Positions 36,276-45,594 of a stretch of DNA of 64,000 nucleotides are shown piece by piece. The position numbers and the translations under genes are program-made. The stretch is taken from NCBI GenBank assembly GCA_023379355.1, contig JAMCUD010000042.1:25805-89804 (forward strand). Reading direction: 5' to 3'. Source of the DNA: Thermoplasmatota archaeon. Lineage in GTDB: Archaea > Thermoplasmatota > Thermoplasmata > Thermoplasmatales > Thermoplasmataceae. Within the stretch, counting starts at the first letter, position 1, and each line of letters opens with the position of its first letter. The notes under the pieces are model-generated. The model searched no databases, was not told the DNA's origin, and was given only the letters and a program-made list of their open reading frames with translations.

Positions 36276-37841
36276 ATGGCAGCATTCTCAAATACGGACA
36301 GGGATGTCTTTCTGGTTAAACTTGAGAGGATGATAGACAGAGGGGCTCTTCTTTCCAGATACAGCAGAACAGCCAATATTGACATAAGGGATGTGTATCA
36401 CAAGGAATTTGAGAGTGACCAAGGCAGGGGGGCGGATTTTTACAGGAGAGTTTTTCTTGAATATGGTGACGAATCAGTTTCTGAGCTGGTTTCAGCACAG
36501 CTGGCAGTACAGAACACCTCCAACATTATCTCTAAATTGATCGAGGATCAGAGAATTGGCCTTTCATACCTTGAAAAATCATCCCGTTATGTTGCATATA
36601 ATAAGAAGGTCTCAGGTTCATTCCTCTACGCCAGACCTGAAAAAATAGGTATTTCCGGTAAGGCTGCCTCCGAATATTCGGAGGTATGTGATTCTCTTTT
36701 TGAATTCTATTCAGATCACTATAAGAAGGCTCAGGAGTACTTCAGCAAACAATATCCCATCGAAGAGGTATTATTTCCTGATGACAAAGGGGGCGAAGTA
36801 ACGTATGAGAGCATGGACAGTGGCGCAAGGGAAATTGCAGACAAATCATACCATTCTGCGGTGAGAGCCAGAGCACTGGACGATCTGAGGGCCCTCTTAC
36901 CCGCCTCCACCCTGACCAATATAGGAATAAGCGGAAATGGCAGGTCCTTCATCTATCTTATACAGAGGCTGAAGTCTAGCCGCCTCCCAGAAGCATCAGC
37001 ACTTGCCGATGAGATATTCAATGAATTGAGCAATGAGCTCCCAGAGCTCATCAATGCCTCCACCAACTCCCACGGGAAGGAGGAGATTGAGTATTTATCC
37101 TCACTTCGATCGGACAACATAAACGGCACAGTTCGTAAAGAAGCGTCCCTGATTGAGCTTCTGGACTGGGACAGGGAACCTGAGTCTGCAGCCCGGGTAC
37201 TCTCCATAGAGGAGTTTTCAAGGGGTGGGAATAATCTGTCTGATATCTACTCAAAGTACAGGGGCAAGAACCATGCAGACCTTGCGGCAGAAATTGAACT
37301 AATATCCAGGAAGAGGAAAAACAGACGCCAGAGGCCTCCCCGTGCCTTTGAGGCGTGTTCGTATTTCCTTCAGCTAAATCTCAACTACGGTGCCTTCAGG
37401 GACCTTCAGAGGCACAGGTTCTTCTCGATTGAACGTGGGTTTCTTTCAGACTCCATGGGATATGATATCCCTCCATATTTCAGATCAAACGAAGATACCC
37501 TGAATGAATATCGTAACCTCATGAAGTCAGTTGCCGATCTTCACAGGAAACTGAGGGTCGAGTTCGGCAGCGGTATCTCACAATATGCAATTACCTACTC
37601 CTATAGATATCCCGTTTCAATATATGTAAATCTGAGGGAACTTGTGCATTTCTGTGAACTGAGATCAACTCCGCAGTCCCATTACGATCTCAGGGCTGTT
37701 TCGGCTGGCATCTTCAATCTGGTAAAAGAAAAGACCCCGGCTCTTTCAAAAATATTCAGATTTGTAGACACATCTGAATATTCACTGGGGAGACTGAGGT
37801 CCGAGCAGAAAAAGGAAAAGAAGCTGAGAGATCTCAAATAA
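36276..37841 (+). CDS. Tandem ThyX-like flavin-dependent thymidylate synthase homologue
   Basis: A protein of 521 residues, about twice the usual ThyX length, made of two ThyX-like halves. The first (about 1-250) has E-D-Q-R-I-G-L-S-Y-L-E-K-S-S-R-Y in place of the Q-H-R-x2-S-x-N-E-x-S-x-R-Y box. The second (about 270-521) has L-Q-R-H-R-F-F-S-I-E-R-G-F and later R-E-L-V-H-F-C-E-L-R-S-T-P-Q-S-H-Y, which is the conserved FAD/dUMP-site region. Double ThyX-like proteins are common in archaea but not firmly shown to make dTMP. Activity is uncertain because both signature boxes are altered. Confidence 0.8.
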   Translation: MAAFSNTDRDVFLVKLERMIDRGALLSRYSRTANIDIRDVYHKEFESDQGRGADFYRRVFLEYGDESVSELVSAQLAVQNTSNIISKLIEDQRIGLSYLEKSSRYVAYNKKVSGSFLYARPEKIGISGKAASEYSEVCDSLFEFYSDHYKKAQEYFSKQYPIEEVLFPDDKGGEVTYESMDSGAREIADKSYHSAVRARALDDLRALLPASTLTNIGISGNGRSFIYLIQRLKSSRLPEASALADEIFNELSNELPELINASTNSHGKEEIEYLSSLRSDNINGTVRKEASLIELLDWDREPESAARVLSIEEFSRGGNNLSDIYSKYRGKNHADLAAEIELISRKRKNRRQRPPRAFEACSYFLQLNLNYGAFRDLQRHRFFSIERGFLSDSMGYDIPPYFRSNEDTLNEYRNLMKSVADLHRKLRVEFGSGISQYAITYSYRYPVSIYVNLRELVHFCELRSTPQSHYDLRAVSAGIFNLVKEKTPALSKIFRFVDTSEYSLGRLRSEQKKEKKLRDLK

Positions 37842-37900
37842 GATGATATTCTCACAGAAACCATTTTTAATAGCTTCAGAACAAAGTCACGCTTAGGAAA

Positions 37901-37909
37901 GTTTATATT
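37901..37909 (+). promoter_or_regulatory. Box A promoter of the thermosome gene
   Basis: GTTTATATT lies about 45 bp before the ATG at 37951. The ribosome binding site GAGGTGA (37935-37941) lies 9 bp upstream of that ATG and supports it over the in-frame ATG at 37966. Confidence 0.5.
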
Positions 37910-37950
37910 GAAGAACATATTTATGTGTCAACCTGAGGTGAACTAAAGGT

Positions 37951-39699
37951 ATGTTATCTGGACAGATGCCAATTTTCGTGCTTAAAGAAGGAACACAGAG
38001 AGAACAGGGAAAGAACGCGCAGAAGAACAATATTGACGCCGCTAAAACTATTGCGGATGCCATTAGGACCACTCTTGGACCAAAGGGAATGGATAAGATG
38101 CTGGTCGACTCAATCGGGGATATTATTGTTTCAAACGATGGCGCCACTATCCTGAAAGAAATGGACGTGGAACACCCGACTGCGAAGATGATAGTTGAGG
38201 TTGCGAAATCACAGGATACTGCAGTGGGAGATGGCACCACATCTGCAGTGATTCTTGCAGGTGAGCTCCTGAAGCAGGCTGAGACTCTCCTGGAACAGGG
38301 CGTTCATTCAACAGTCATAACGAACGGGTACAGAATGGCTGTCAATGAAAGCAAGAAGAATCTGGAGAAAATTGCACTGGAAGCCAAGGACGACAAGACA
38401 TTGAAGAAAATTTCAATGACTGCTCTCTCCGGTAAGAATACCAGCCTTTCCAGCGATTTCCTCTCTGATCTAGTGGTCAAGGCAGTTGATGCTGTTGCTG
38501 AAGAGAGAAATGGAAAGGTTATTGTTGATACTGCTCTCTCCGGTAAGAATACTAGCCTTTCCAGCGATTTCCTCTCTGATCTAGTGGTCAAGGCAGTTGA
38601 TGCTGTTGCTGAAGAGAGAAATGGAAAGGTTATTGTTGATACAGCAAACATAAAGGTTGACAAGAAGAATGGGGGATCTGTGACTGACACTCAGTTCATA
38701 AACGGTATTGTGATTGACAAGGAGAAGGTGCACGCGAAGATGCCTTCACCAGTTAAGAACGCCAGAATAGCTCTGATTGATTCAGCACTGGAAATCAAAA
38801 AGACAGAGATCGAAGCGAAGGTTCAGATCACTGACCCGTCAAAGATACAGGAATTCCTTACCCAGGAATCAGACACATTCAAAAACATGGTTGAGAAAGT
38901 CAAGAAGAGCGGTGCAAATGTGGTACTCTGCCAGAAGGGTATAGATGACATGGCACAGCATTACCTCGCCAAGGAAGGCATATATGCAGTAAGACGTGTC
39001 AAGAAAAGCGACATGGAAAAACTGGCTAAGGCAACCGGCGCAAAGATTGTGACAAACCTTGATGACCTTACCCCTGAATCACTGGGAAATGCCGAGAAGG
39101 TCGAGGAGAAAAAGATCAGTGATGACAGAATGACCTTCGTAACAGGTTGCGCAAACCCCAAAGCAGTCAGTATCCTTATTAGGGGAGGCACAGATCATGT
39201 GGTATCTGAAATCGAACGATCACTCAATGATGCGATCAGGGTTGTTTCTTTAACCAAGGAAGACGGAAAATATCTTCCAGGAGGAGGGGCAATAGAAGCA
39301 GAGCTTGCAATGAAAGTAAGAGCCTACGCCAACTCAGTTGGTGGCAGGGAACAGCTCGCCATAGAAGCATTCGCAAAGGCACTCGAGATTATCCCCAGAA
39401 CACTTGCTGAGAACGCAGGAATGGATCCCATAAACACCCTTATCCAGCTGAAGGCGGATCACGAGAAGGGTCATGCAAACTTCGGCATCGACTTCACAGA
39501 CAACAAGGTGGGGGATATGACCAAGGCGGGTGTCTTTGATCCTCTCAGAGTAAAGAAGCACGCTCTAGAAAGTGCAGCCGAAGTTTCAACCATGATTCTG
39601 AGGATAGACGACGTGATAGCCAGCAAGAAATCTGGCCCCAGCGGAGGTCCCGGAGGAATGGGCGGCATGCCAGGCGGCATGGGCGGAATGCCAGATTAA
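37951..39699 (+). CDS. Thermosome subunit (group II chaperonin) with an internal 37-residue duplication
   Basis: A protein of 582 residues, whereas thermosome subunits are near 545. Signatures: [22 protein letters not shown] (ATPase), [18 protein letters not shown] and a G-G-M-rich tail. It is an ATP-driven double-ring folding chaperone in the cytoplasm. Residues 157-193 (T-A-L-S-G-K-N to V-I-V-D) are repeated at once as 194-230 by a 111-bp tandem duplication in the equatorial-to-intermediate-domain region. The extra copy keeps the frame but should disturb domain packing, so the subunit may be impaired unless the repeat is an artefact. It has its own promoter. Confidence 0.93.
   Translation: MLSGQMPIFVLKEGTQREQGKNAQKNNIDAAKTIADAIRTTLGPKGMDKMLVDSIGDIIVSNDGATILKEMDVEHPTAKMIVEVAKSQDTAVGDGTTSAVILAGELLKQAETLLEQGVHSTVITNGYRMAVNESKKNLEKIALEAKDDKTLKKISMTALSGKNTSLSSDFLSDLVVKAVDAVAEERNGKVIVDTALSGKNTSLSSDFLSDLVVKAVDAVAEERNGKVIVDTANIKVDKKNGGSVTDTQFINGIVIDKEKVHAKMPSPVKNARIALIDSALEIKKTEIEAKVQITDPSKIQEFLTQESDTFKNMVEKVKKSGANVVLCQKGIDDMAQHYLAKEGIYAVRRVKKSDMEKLAKATGAKIVTNLDDLTPESLGNAEKVEEKKISDDRMTFVTGCANPKAVSILIRGGTDHVVSEIERSLNDAIRVVSLTKEDGKYLPGGGAIEAELAMKVRAYANSVGGREQLAIEAFAKALEIIPRTLAENAGMDPINTLIQLKADHEKGHANFGIDFTDNKVGDMTKAGVFDPLRVKKHALESAAEVSTMILRIDDVIASKKSGPSGGPGGMGGMPGGMGGMPD
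38419..38640. repeat. 111-bp in-frame tandem duplication in the thermosome gene
   Basis: Units 38419-38529 and 38530-38640 are identical except for one base (C/T in the codon of the T that follows G-K-N). Deleting one restores the standard sequence M-T-A-L-S-G-K-N to V-D-T-A-N-I-K-V. Confidence 0.95.
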
Positions 39700-39765
39700 T
39701 CACTTCAACCTTTCTTTTATTCAAAAATACAGAAAACTTATCTCTTTTTAATTATTATTCCAGCA

Positions 39766-40662
39766 GTGCCCTTTAAGTCCCCCATTTATTTAGATTATTC
39801 TATTGTTGATGTATTTGCAGACCGAGTCTTTCAGGGAAATCAACTGGCGGTCGTAAAGACAGATAGCAATCTTACCAAGGAATTAATGTACGAAATAACC
39901 AGGGAATTTGGGTTTTCAGAAACAACATTCATTTTAAGGAACAACGATTTGGAAAAACCGGTCCCTGTAAGGATCTTTGGATTGAACGGGGAGATGCAGT
40001 TCGCCGGTCATCCATCCCTTGGAACCGCTTTTGTCCTCAGAGGGAAGTCAGGTGCCGGGATGATATCCCTTTCGCTCCCCGTTGGAACTATTCCGGTCAG
40101 CTTTATGGATAGCCAAGATGGGACCATTTGCGAGATGAGACAACCCGACCCGGAATTTCAGACAATACATGACCCTGTAGAAATCGCTAAGGCACTGGGG
40201 GTTTCCAATGAAGCGATTGACACAACCCTTCCTGTTCAAACAGTTTCCACCGGTAATAGATTTGTGATTGTTCCTTTCAGACATCTCTCGGATCTAGCTA
40301 AAGTGAAATTAGATCACAGGGCCTGGAGTTACCTTGCCGAAAAGGAGGCGCTTCACTTTTATCTCATTTCGCAGGAAACTCTGAACAAAAGGGCCAGGGT
40401 TCATGCCAGAATGATCTATGAAATGGGAGAAGACCCTGGAACGGGATCAGCGGCAGGACCTGCCTGTGCCTATATGCTGAAGTACAACCTGATGGGAAGT
40501 GGAGAAAGCTTAATGATCGAACAGGGTATAGAGTTCGGGAGGCCCAGCTTATTGCGGATTTCCGGTCTCCTAAAGGGCTCCTATCCTTCCGATATAAGGG
40601 TTGCAGGGAAATGCTTTGAGTCAGCAGTTGGAAAAATCGGAGTTCCGGTATCTGGTGATTGA
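39766..40662 (+). CDS. PhzF-family isomerase-like protein
   Basis: A protein of 298 residues with the diaminopimelate-epimerase-like double fold of PhzF proteins: V-F-Q-G-N-Q-L-A-V-V, F-G-F-S-E-T-T-F-I (with the conserved glutamate), Q-F-A-G-H-P-S-L-G-T-A and E-D-P-G-T-G-S-A-A-G-P. In phenazine producers PhzF isomerises dihydrohydroxyanthranilate; archaeal members have unknown substrates and no phenazine genes are near. The start is GTG 39766. A T-rich stretch between the thermosome stop and this gene could end the thermosome transcript. Confidence 0.85.
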   Translation: MPFKSPIYLDYSIVDVFADRVFQGNQLAVVKTDSNLTKELMYEITREFGFSETTFILRNNDLEKPVPVRIFGLNGEMQFAGHPSLGTAFVLRGKSGAGMISLSLPVGTIPVSFMDSQDGTICEMRQPDPEFQTIHDPVEIAKALGVSNEAIDTTLPVQTVSTGNRFVIVPFRHLSDLAKVKLDHRAWSYLAEKEALHFYLISQETLNKRARVHARMIYEMGEDPGTGSAAGPACAYMLKYNLMGSGESLMIEQGIEFGRPSLLRISGLLKGSYPSDIRVAGKCFESAVGKIGVPVSGD

Positions 40663-40728
40663 TTCAGAAATGAGAGCCTTCTTCAAACAGATTTAATAAT
40701 TTTGGAGCTATCACTGTGTGGTGAATTC

Positions 40729-41835
40729 TTGAATCTCTATGAGTACATGGGAAAGGAGATCTTCAGAAAAAATGGTCTCCCAGTTCCGGAATCGTATCTT
40801 GTTGAAAAGCAGTCTGATGTGAAAGAATATCGCAAACCTGTCGTTGTCAAGTCCCAGATACTTCTGGGTGGCAGAGGTAAATCCGGCGGAATAAAGTTTG
40901 CAAAGAGCAATGATGACCTTACCAGATCCGTAAGCGAGCTTCTCGGTTCGAAGATAAGGGGCCTGACAGTTTCAAAGGTCCTTGTGGAAGAGATGCTCAA
41001 TATTAAGCATGAATATTATGTCAGCATTACCCTAAGCAGGGAACACAGGGCTCCCATTCTCATTGCGAGTTCCTCTGGAGGGGTTGAAATTGAAACTGTT
41101 CCACAGAGTGAAATATTTACCAGGGTGATCGATCCCCTGATAGGTTATTCAGATTACATAGGACGCGAAGCTTCAAAGTTCATGAAACTGACTCCTGAGA
41201 TAGGTTCACAGTTCAGGTCTATCCTCAGCCATCTTTACAAAATATTCATGGAAGAGGATTGTGAACTGGTTGAGATTAACCCGCTTGTTGAAACTTCAGA
41301 CGGAAAACTCCTTGCTGCAGATGCAAAAGTCATAATAGACAGTGATTCTCTTTTCAGGCACAAGGAATTCAGCATCACCGACCCGGAAAAAACACCTCTT
41401 GAACTGGAAGCGCAGGCAAAGGGGTATTCATTCATTGAACTTGATGGAAAGGTCGGGGTCATAGCTAATGGCGCTGGACTTACCATGGCCACACTGGATG
41501 CTCTCACCCTCCATAATGGAAAACCAAGGAATTTCCTGGACCTCGGAGGAACTGACAACGTTGAGACTGTAGCCAACGCTTTTGATCTGGTTTTGAAGGC
41601 AGATCCGAAAGCAATTCTGGTCAATATCTTCGGCGGAGTCACAAAAGCAGACACAGTGGCAAAGGGAATTGTGGAGGCAAAGAAGAGATACAGCATATCA
41701 AAGCCAATCGTCGTAAGATTGAGTGGATTCAATGAAGACGAGGGGAGAAAAATCCTGAAGGAAAACAATATTGAGACATACCCTACAATGATGGAAGCGG
41801 TTGAAAGGGTTGTAAAAGCAGCGGGTGGTGCATAA
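40729..41835 (+). CDS. sucC: Succinyl-CoA synthetase beta subunit
   Basis: A protein of 368 residues from TTG 40729, which gives the usual start L-N-L-Y-E-Y-M-G-K; a GGTGA ribosome binding site lies about 6 bp upstream. ATP-grasp features include Q-I-L-L-G-G-R-G-K-S-G-G-I-K, E-I-N-P-L-V-E and the C-terminal CoA-ligase domain with N-I-F-G-G-V. It forms the heterotetramer with SucD that makes ATP from succinyl-CoA in the TCA cycle. It is translationally coupled to sucD (TAATG overlap). Confidence 0.93.
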   Translation: MNLYEYMGKEIFRKNGLPVPESYLVEKQSDVKEYRKPVVVKSQILLGGRGKSGGIKFAKSNDDLTRSVSELLGSKIRGLTVSKVLVEEMLNIKHEYYVSITLSREHRAPILIASSSGGVEIETVPQSEIFTRVIDPLIGYSDYIGREASKFMKLTPEIGSQFRSILSHLYKIFMEEDCELVEINPLVETSDGKLLAADAKVIIDSDSLFRHKEFSITDPEKTPLELEAQAKGYSFIELDGKVGVIANGAGLTMATLDALTLHNGKPRNFLDLGGTDNVETVANAFDLVLKADPKAILVNIFGGVTKADTVAKGIVEAKKRYSISKPIVVRLSGFNEDEGRKILKENNIETYPTMMEAVERVVKAAGGA

Positions 41836-42692
41836 TGGCAGTTTTGGTAGACAATCAGACAAGAGTTATAGTGCAGGGGATAACTGGACATCAGGGATCT
41901 TTTCATGCAGGACAGATGATGAAGTTCGGAACGAAGGTTGTAGCAGGAATATCCCCCGGAAAAGGCGGAACAAAGTTCCAGGACAGCGTACCGATTGTGG
42001 ATACAGTCGCGGATGCAATGAGTTTCTCACCTAATGCAACCATGATATCAGTCCCGGCTCCATATGTTAAGGACGCTGCTTTTGAAGCAATTGATCAGAA
42101 GATAAAACTTATTTACATTCTGACTGAACATGTTCCGTTCCATGACTCTCTGGACCTCATAAGTGAGGCACGGAACCGTGGGATCAATGTTATCGGCCCG
42201 AACGGTCCCGGAGTCACTGTACCTTTCCAGTGCAAGATCGGAATTATGCCTAACCAGATTTTCAAGGAAGGGGATGTCGCAGTAGCTTCAAGAAGCGGTA
42301 CCCTGACATATGAGATAGTAGAAGCCCTCACAAGAAATGGCATGGGACAGAGTGCTGTCATCGGACTCGGAGGCGATCCTGTCGTTGGAATGAACTACAT
42401 AGATGTCCTGAAACTCTTCGAAGCAGATCCGAGGACAAAGAAGATAGTCCTGGTTGGCGAGATCGGTGGAAACAACGAGGAGCTTGCAGCGAAATACATA
42501 AAGGAACATGTTACCAAGAAGGTAGTGGCGTACATTACCGGAAGGAGCGCACCTCCGGGAAAGAGAATGGGTCATGCTGGGGCTATAATTGAAAAGGGTG
42601 TAGGAACCGCAGAATCCAAGATAAAAGCCTTCAATGAAGCCGGTGTAAAGGTTGCAGATTATCCTACCGATGTACCTGGTCTGTTGAGGTGA
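41835..42692 (+). CDS. sucD: Succinyl-CoA synthetase alpha subunit
   Basis: A protein of 285 residues. The CoA-binding fold has V-Q-G-I-T-G-H-Q-G-S-F-H, then G-P-N-G-P-G. The phosphorylated histidine is in M-G-H-A-G-A-I-I. It transfers phosphate from succinyl-phosphate to the beta subunit. It starts on the last base of sucC. The following argF gene starts a few bases after the stop, with a GAGGTGA site formed by the sucD end, so three genes are probably one transcript. Confidence 0.95.
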   Translation: MAVLVDNQTRVIVQGITGHQGSFHAGQMMKFGTKVVAGISPGKGGTKFQDSVPIVDTVADAMSFSPNATMISVPAPYVKDAAFEAIDQKIKLIYILTEHVPFHDSLDLISEARNRGINVIGPNGPGVTVPFQCKIGIMPNQIFKEGDVAVASRSGTLTYEIVEALTRNGMGQSAVIGLGGDPVVGMNYIDVLKLFEADPRTKKIVLVGEIGGNNEELAAKYIKEHVTKKVVAYITGRSAPPGKRMGHAGAIIEKGVGTAESKIKAFNEAGVKVADYPTDVPGLLR

Positions 42693-42697
42693 AAATC

Positions 42698-43615
42698 ATG
42701 AAGAGAGATATCCTTTCAGTTCTTGACATGAAGGGGGACTTTGAAGACATAATCGACAGGTCCATAAAATTTAAAAAGATGCGATACACATCTTTTCCTG
42801 AAATGCAGAACAGAATGCTGGGGATGATATTTGAGAAGCCCAGCACCAGAACCAGGATATCGCTTCAGACCGCCATGGAGCAGCTTGGGGGGCATGCAAT
42901 ATACCTGAACCCGTCCGATATGCAGATAGGAAGAGGAGAAACCATACAGGATACCGGAAGAGTACTTTCCGGTTTTCTTGATGTTGTCTCATACCGTGCA
43001 TTCAGCCATAAAAGCGTGGCAGATCTCGCTGCCAGTTCCAGGATCCCTGTGATAAATGCCCTTGATGACCTGGAGCATCCTGTGCAGATGCTTGCGGATT
43101 TCATGACCATCAAGGAAATCAAGGGGAAAATATCGGGCCTGAAGGTTTCCTATCTTGGAGACGGAAACAACGTGGCCAACTCACTGGCTCTATCATGCGC
43201 TCTCTCTGGTTCGGATTTCACCATCGGTTGCCCGAAGGGGTATGAGCCTAACCGGAGTCTTTTCGAAAAAGCAAAGGAGATTGGGAAAACCACAGGTGCA
43301 AAGATAGAACTAAGCAATGATCCGAAGGAAGCTGCCGAATCAGCAGATGTGGTATACACCGATGTCTGGGTCTCAATGGGAGAGGAGAAGGAAAAGGAGG
43401 CAAAGGAAAAACTCTTCCTGCCATATCAGGTAAACAGTTCAAATCTTGAGAAAGCCTCAAAGAACTATCTATTCCTTCACTGTCTTCCGGCTCACAGGTC
43501 TCTGGAAGTTACATCAGAAATCATAGACGGCGGCCATAGTGTGGTTTTTCAGGAAGCAGAGAACAGGCTCCATTCATCTAAGGGGTTGATCTATACCTTA
43601 CTGGCATTGGATTGA
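42698..43615 (+). CDS. argF: Ornithine carbamoyltransferase
   Basis: A protein of 305 residues. Carbamoyl-phosphate site F-E-K-P-S-T-R-T-R; D-D-L-E-H-P-V-Q; ornithine-side D-V-W-V-S-M-G-E-E; and H-C-L-P-A-H-R, all hallmarks that separate it from aspartate carbamoyltransferase. It makes citrulline for arginine synthesis or, in reverse, arginine fermentation. ATG 42698 was preferred to the in-frame GTG 42689 because GAGGTGA (42684-42690) lies at the right distance. It is the last gene of the sucCD run, followed by a poly-T tract. Confidence 0.92.
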   Translation: MKRDILSVLDMKGDFEDIIDRSIKFKKMRYTSFPEMQNRMLGMIFEKPSTRTRISLQTAMEQLGGHAIYLNPSDMQIGRGETIQDTGRVLSGFLDVVSYRAFSHKSVADLAASSRIPVINALDDLEHPVQMLADFMTIKEIKGKISGLKVSYLGDGNNVANSLALSCALSGSDFTIGCPKGYEPNRSLFEKAKEIGKTTGAKIELSNDPKEAAESADVVYTDVWVSMGEEKEKEAKEKLFLPYQVNSSNLEKASKNYLFLHCLPAHRSLEVTSEIIDGGHSVVFQEAENRLHSSKGLIYTLLALD

Positions 43616-43625
43616 TTCCGGTACT

Positions 43626-43650
43626 CTCTTTTCTGCTTTTCTTTTTTTTT
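43626..43650 (+). terminator. Poly-T transcription terminator after argF
   Basis: Pyrimidine-rich tracts end in nine consecutive Ts at 43642-43650, a typical archaeal oligo-T stop signal, 11-35 bp after the argF stop. Confidence 0.6.
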
Positions 43651-43786
43651 ATTGTGTTGAATTGTTTAGCCTATAAAGCTGGAATAGGAATCTAGACTAA
43701 TGCAGGCGATACGGATAAGTTTATGAAAAATCTTCTTTTCTATGAGTTATAAAGAGGATGAGTCGGTAATTTAAATAGAATTCATC

Positions 43787-44023
43787 TTAAAGACGGTTTG
43801 ATCCACGGTATGACTTATTCCTTTCAAAGTCTACACGCCATTTAATGCTGAAAATCAAGCCTAACAGAGTAAGGATCCAAACGACAAGTGTTGCACCAAA
43901 TAAAGTGACATCCTGAAAGATATGGAGAAAATCCAGCTGGTAAATGATAACAGCCGCTTCCAAAACCAGAAGAATAGCATTTATCCTGTTTGATATGGGC
44001 TTAATACTCCCTCGACCCCGCAA
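43787..44023 (-). CDS. Small membrane protein (two TM)
   Basis: A protein of 78 residues with hydrophobic segments at about 17-33 and 40-60, a basic N-terminus and a basic C-terminal tail. The start is TTG 44023. A TATA box (GTTTATAATG on the minus strand, near 44056) predicts a transcript start a few bases before it. No family is recognised. Tail-to-tail position after the argF terminator suits an independent gene. Confidence 0.5.
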   Translation of the reverse strand: MRGRGSIKPISNRINAILLVLEAAVIIYQLDFLHIFQDVTLFGATLVVWILTLLGLIFSIKWRVDFERNKSYRGSNRL

Positions 44024-44293
44024 CCGTCACAAACAGCCCGTCAGGCATTATAAACTTTTCATCTCTGTCTTACATTGGTATATTTATGGAAACATAGTAA
44101 AATAAGGAATAAAAGAGAACCGTTTCAGAAAAAGGGGTTCATCCTCTGTTGGGAAAATTATAAATTCCATTAAGGGTCATTTCTGGAGTTTCCTTTATCC
44201 AGATCATATTAACTTCTATCTGAATTGCGCGATTAAAAAATTGCTTTTTTAAATACTGGAAAGATTTATCATCTTATAGCAATTATCAGGTTA

Positions 44294-44614
44294 ATGTCTG
44301 ACACCTCAAAGCCTTCTGCAAAGAACCTTAACAGGTTAATTGAGGAAAGGAGAAACAATTCAAATTTGAGGGAACTGCCCTCGGTTTTAGTTCCTGTCTG
44401 GCAGATTAAGATCAGGGAAAGATTCGGAATCTCTGTTGACAGGGAAATTGCTGAATACATAGTTCTTGCTGCTCATGAAAGGGGCACATGGAGAAGACAG
44501 AGGGCAATAAGAAAGATAGAAAAGATTTTTCAGAACCGTGGCGACTCCGTTGAAGATTCAATGAAGAAAGCAAAACAGGTTGTTGATCTTGCGGTGGGCA
44601 CTGTAGAGCAATAA
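44294..44614 (+). CDS. Unknown basic helical protein
   Basis: A protein of 106 residues, rich in arginine, with several helices and R-E-R-F-G-I-S-V-D-R-E-I-A-E-Y-I in the middle. No motif is recognised. It sits 4 bp upstream of the METTL5-like methylase start, so it is probably co-transcribed and may act with it or on RNA. Confidence 0.6.
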   Translation: MSDTSKPSAKNLNRLIEERRNNSNLRELPSVLVPVWQIKIRERFGISVDREIAEYIVLAAHERGTWRRQRAIRKIEKIFQNRGDSVEDSMKKAKQVVDLAVGTVEQ

Positions 44615-44618
44615 AGTT

Positions 44619-45218
44619 ATGGAAGTAAGCAGCCAGAGGAACCTGGAGATGCGCCTCCAGAATCTCAAGATGTCGGAGGGAAGATCCAATTATCTGGAAC
44701 AGTATCCCACGGACCCCAGAACTGCTGCAAATATCCTGAACCTTGCCTTTCTTGATGGAAATATTGAATCAAAAACCGTCGCTGATCTGGGATCCGGAAA
44801 CGGCATTTTCGGTTTTGGAGCCCTTTTGTATGGGGCGGCCAGGTCATATTGCGTGGAGATAGACAGCAATCTAATTTCTGTAATAAGAGAAAATACAAAG
44901 GGCCTGAATGCAGAGATAATGAACATGGATGTTCGCGACTTCTCTCAGAGGATCAATACCACCATAATGAATCCCCCCTTCGGTTCTGTTAGAAAGCACG
45001 CAGACAGGCCGTTTATGGAAAAGGCAGTGGAATTATCAGATTTTGTATATGCGATACACAACTCAAAATCCAGGGAGTACGCCGAGAATTTTTACAGTTC
45101 AAATGGTGAAGTTTTCCGTGTCTATGATACCAAAATTCAGATGCCAAGGCTGTTCAGCCATCACACAAAGGATCGCGCATTGATCCCATCAACTGTGTTT
45201 TGCGTGAGGATTCACTGA
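44619..45218 (+). CDS. METTL5-like RNA N6-adenine methyltransferase (COG2263)
   Basis: A protein of 199 residues. SAM motif I is V-A-D-L-G-S-G-N-G-I-F-G, motif II ends Y-C-V-E-I-D, and the catalytic N-P-P-F-G-S box marks an N6-adenine or exocyclic-amine methylase. The family includes METTL5, which modifies one adenosine in small-subunit rRNA, and archaeal homologues are widespread. The first 30 residues are polar. The gene follows the basic 106-residue gene by 4 bp and is followed by tRNA-His on the same strand. Confidence 0.85.
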   Translation: MEVSSQRNLEMRLQNLKMSEGRSNYLEQYPTDPRTAANILNLAFLDGNIESKTVADLGSGNGIFGFGALLYGAARSYCVEIDSNLISVIRENTKGLNAEIMNMDVRDFSQRINTTIMNPPFGSVRKHADRPFMEKAVELSDFVYAIHNSKSREYAENFYSSNGEVFRVYDTKIQMPRLFSHHTKDRALIPSTVFCVRIH

Positions 45219-45324
45219 TATTTCCTGGCAAATAGATGTGGTTTCTTCATAACCGGGAGATATGGAACACTGGCTAAAAGGCAGGAAAATAATAATTAAG
45301 CCAATGGCTATTTGGGTTCAATAT

Positions 45325-45397
45325 GGCCGGGGTGGGGTAGTGGGCATCCTTGGGGACTGTGGATCCCCGGACCCGGGTTCAATTCCCGGTCCCGGCC
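45325..45397 (+). tRNA. tRNA-His(GTG)
   Basis: Acceptor GCCGGGG/TCCCGGC preceded by an encoded G-1 opposite C73, the mark of tRNA-His. Stem GGGGA/TCCCC closes loop CTGTGGA, giving GTG. The T arm contains GTTCAATTC. Intronless, no encoded CCA. Confidence 0.96.
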
Positions 45398-45594
45398 CTT
45401 GCAGATCTGAACCTTAAATATTTCTATTAGAGGATCAGAATATGCTTTGTTCTCGGTATGAAACTGCTTCTCATACACTTTCAAAATAAATTTCATTTCT
45501 ACAGCAAAGTGGTCCAATAAATGAAAACACAAAAGATCAAGGTCAAAAATAATCCTCTGCCTGTTTATATGTGCGGCATAATAAGATTCCCGTT

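Noticed and set aside
39640..39699. Short GC-rich repeats at the thermosome 3' end
   Set aside because: They encode the ordinary glycine/methionine-rich tail of group II chaperonins.
41235..41906. 223-residue minus-strand frame over sucC/sucD
   Set aside because: Antisense to unmistakable SucC; serine-rich shadow with no motif.
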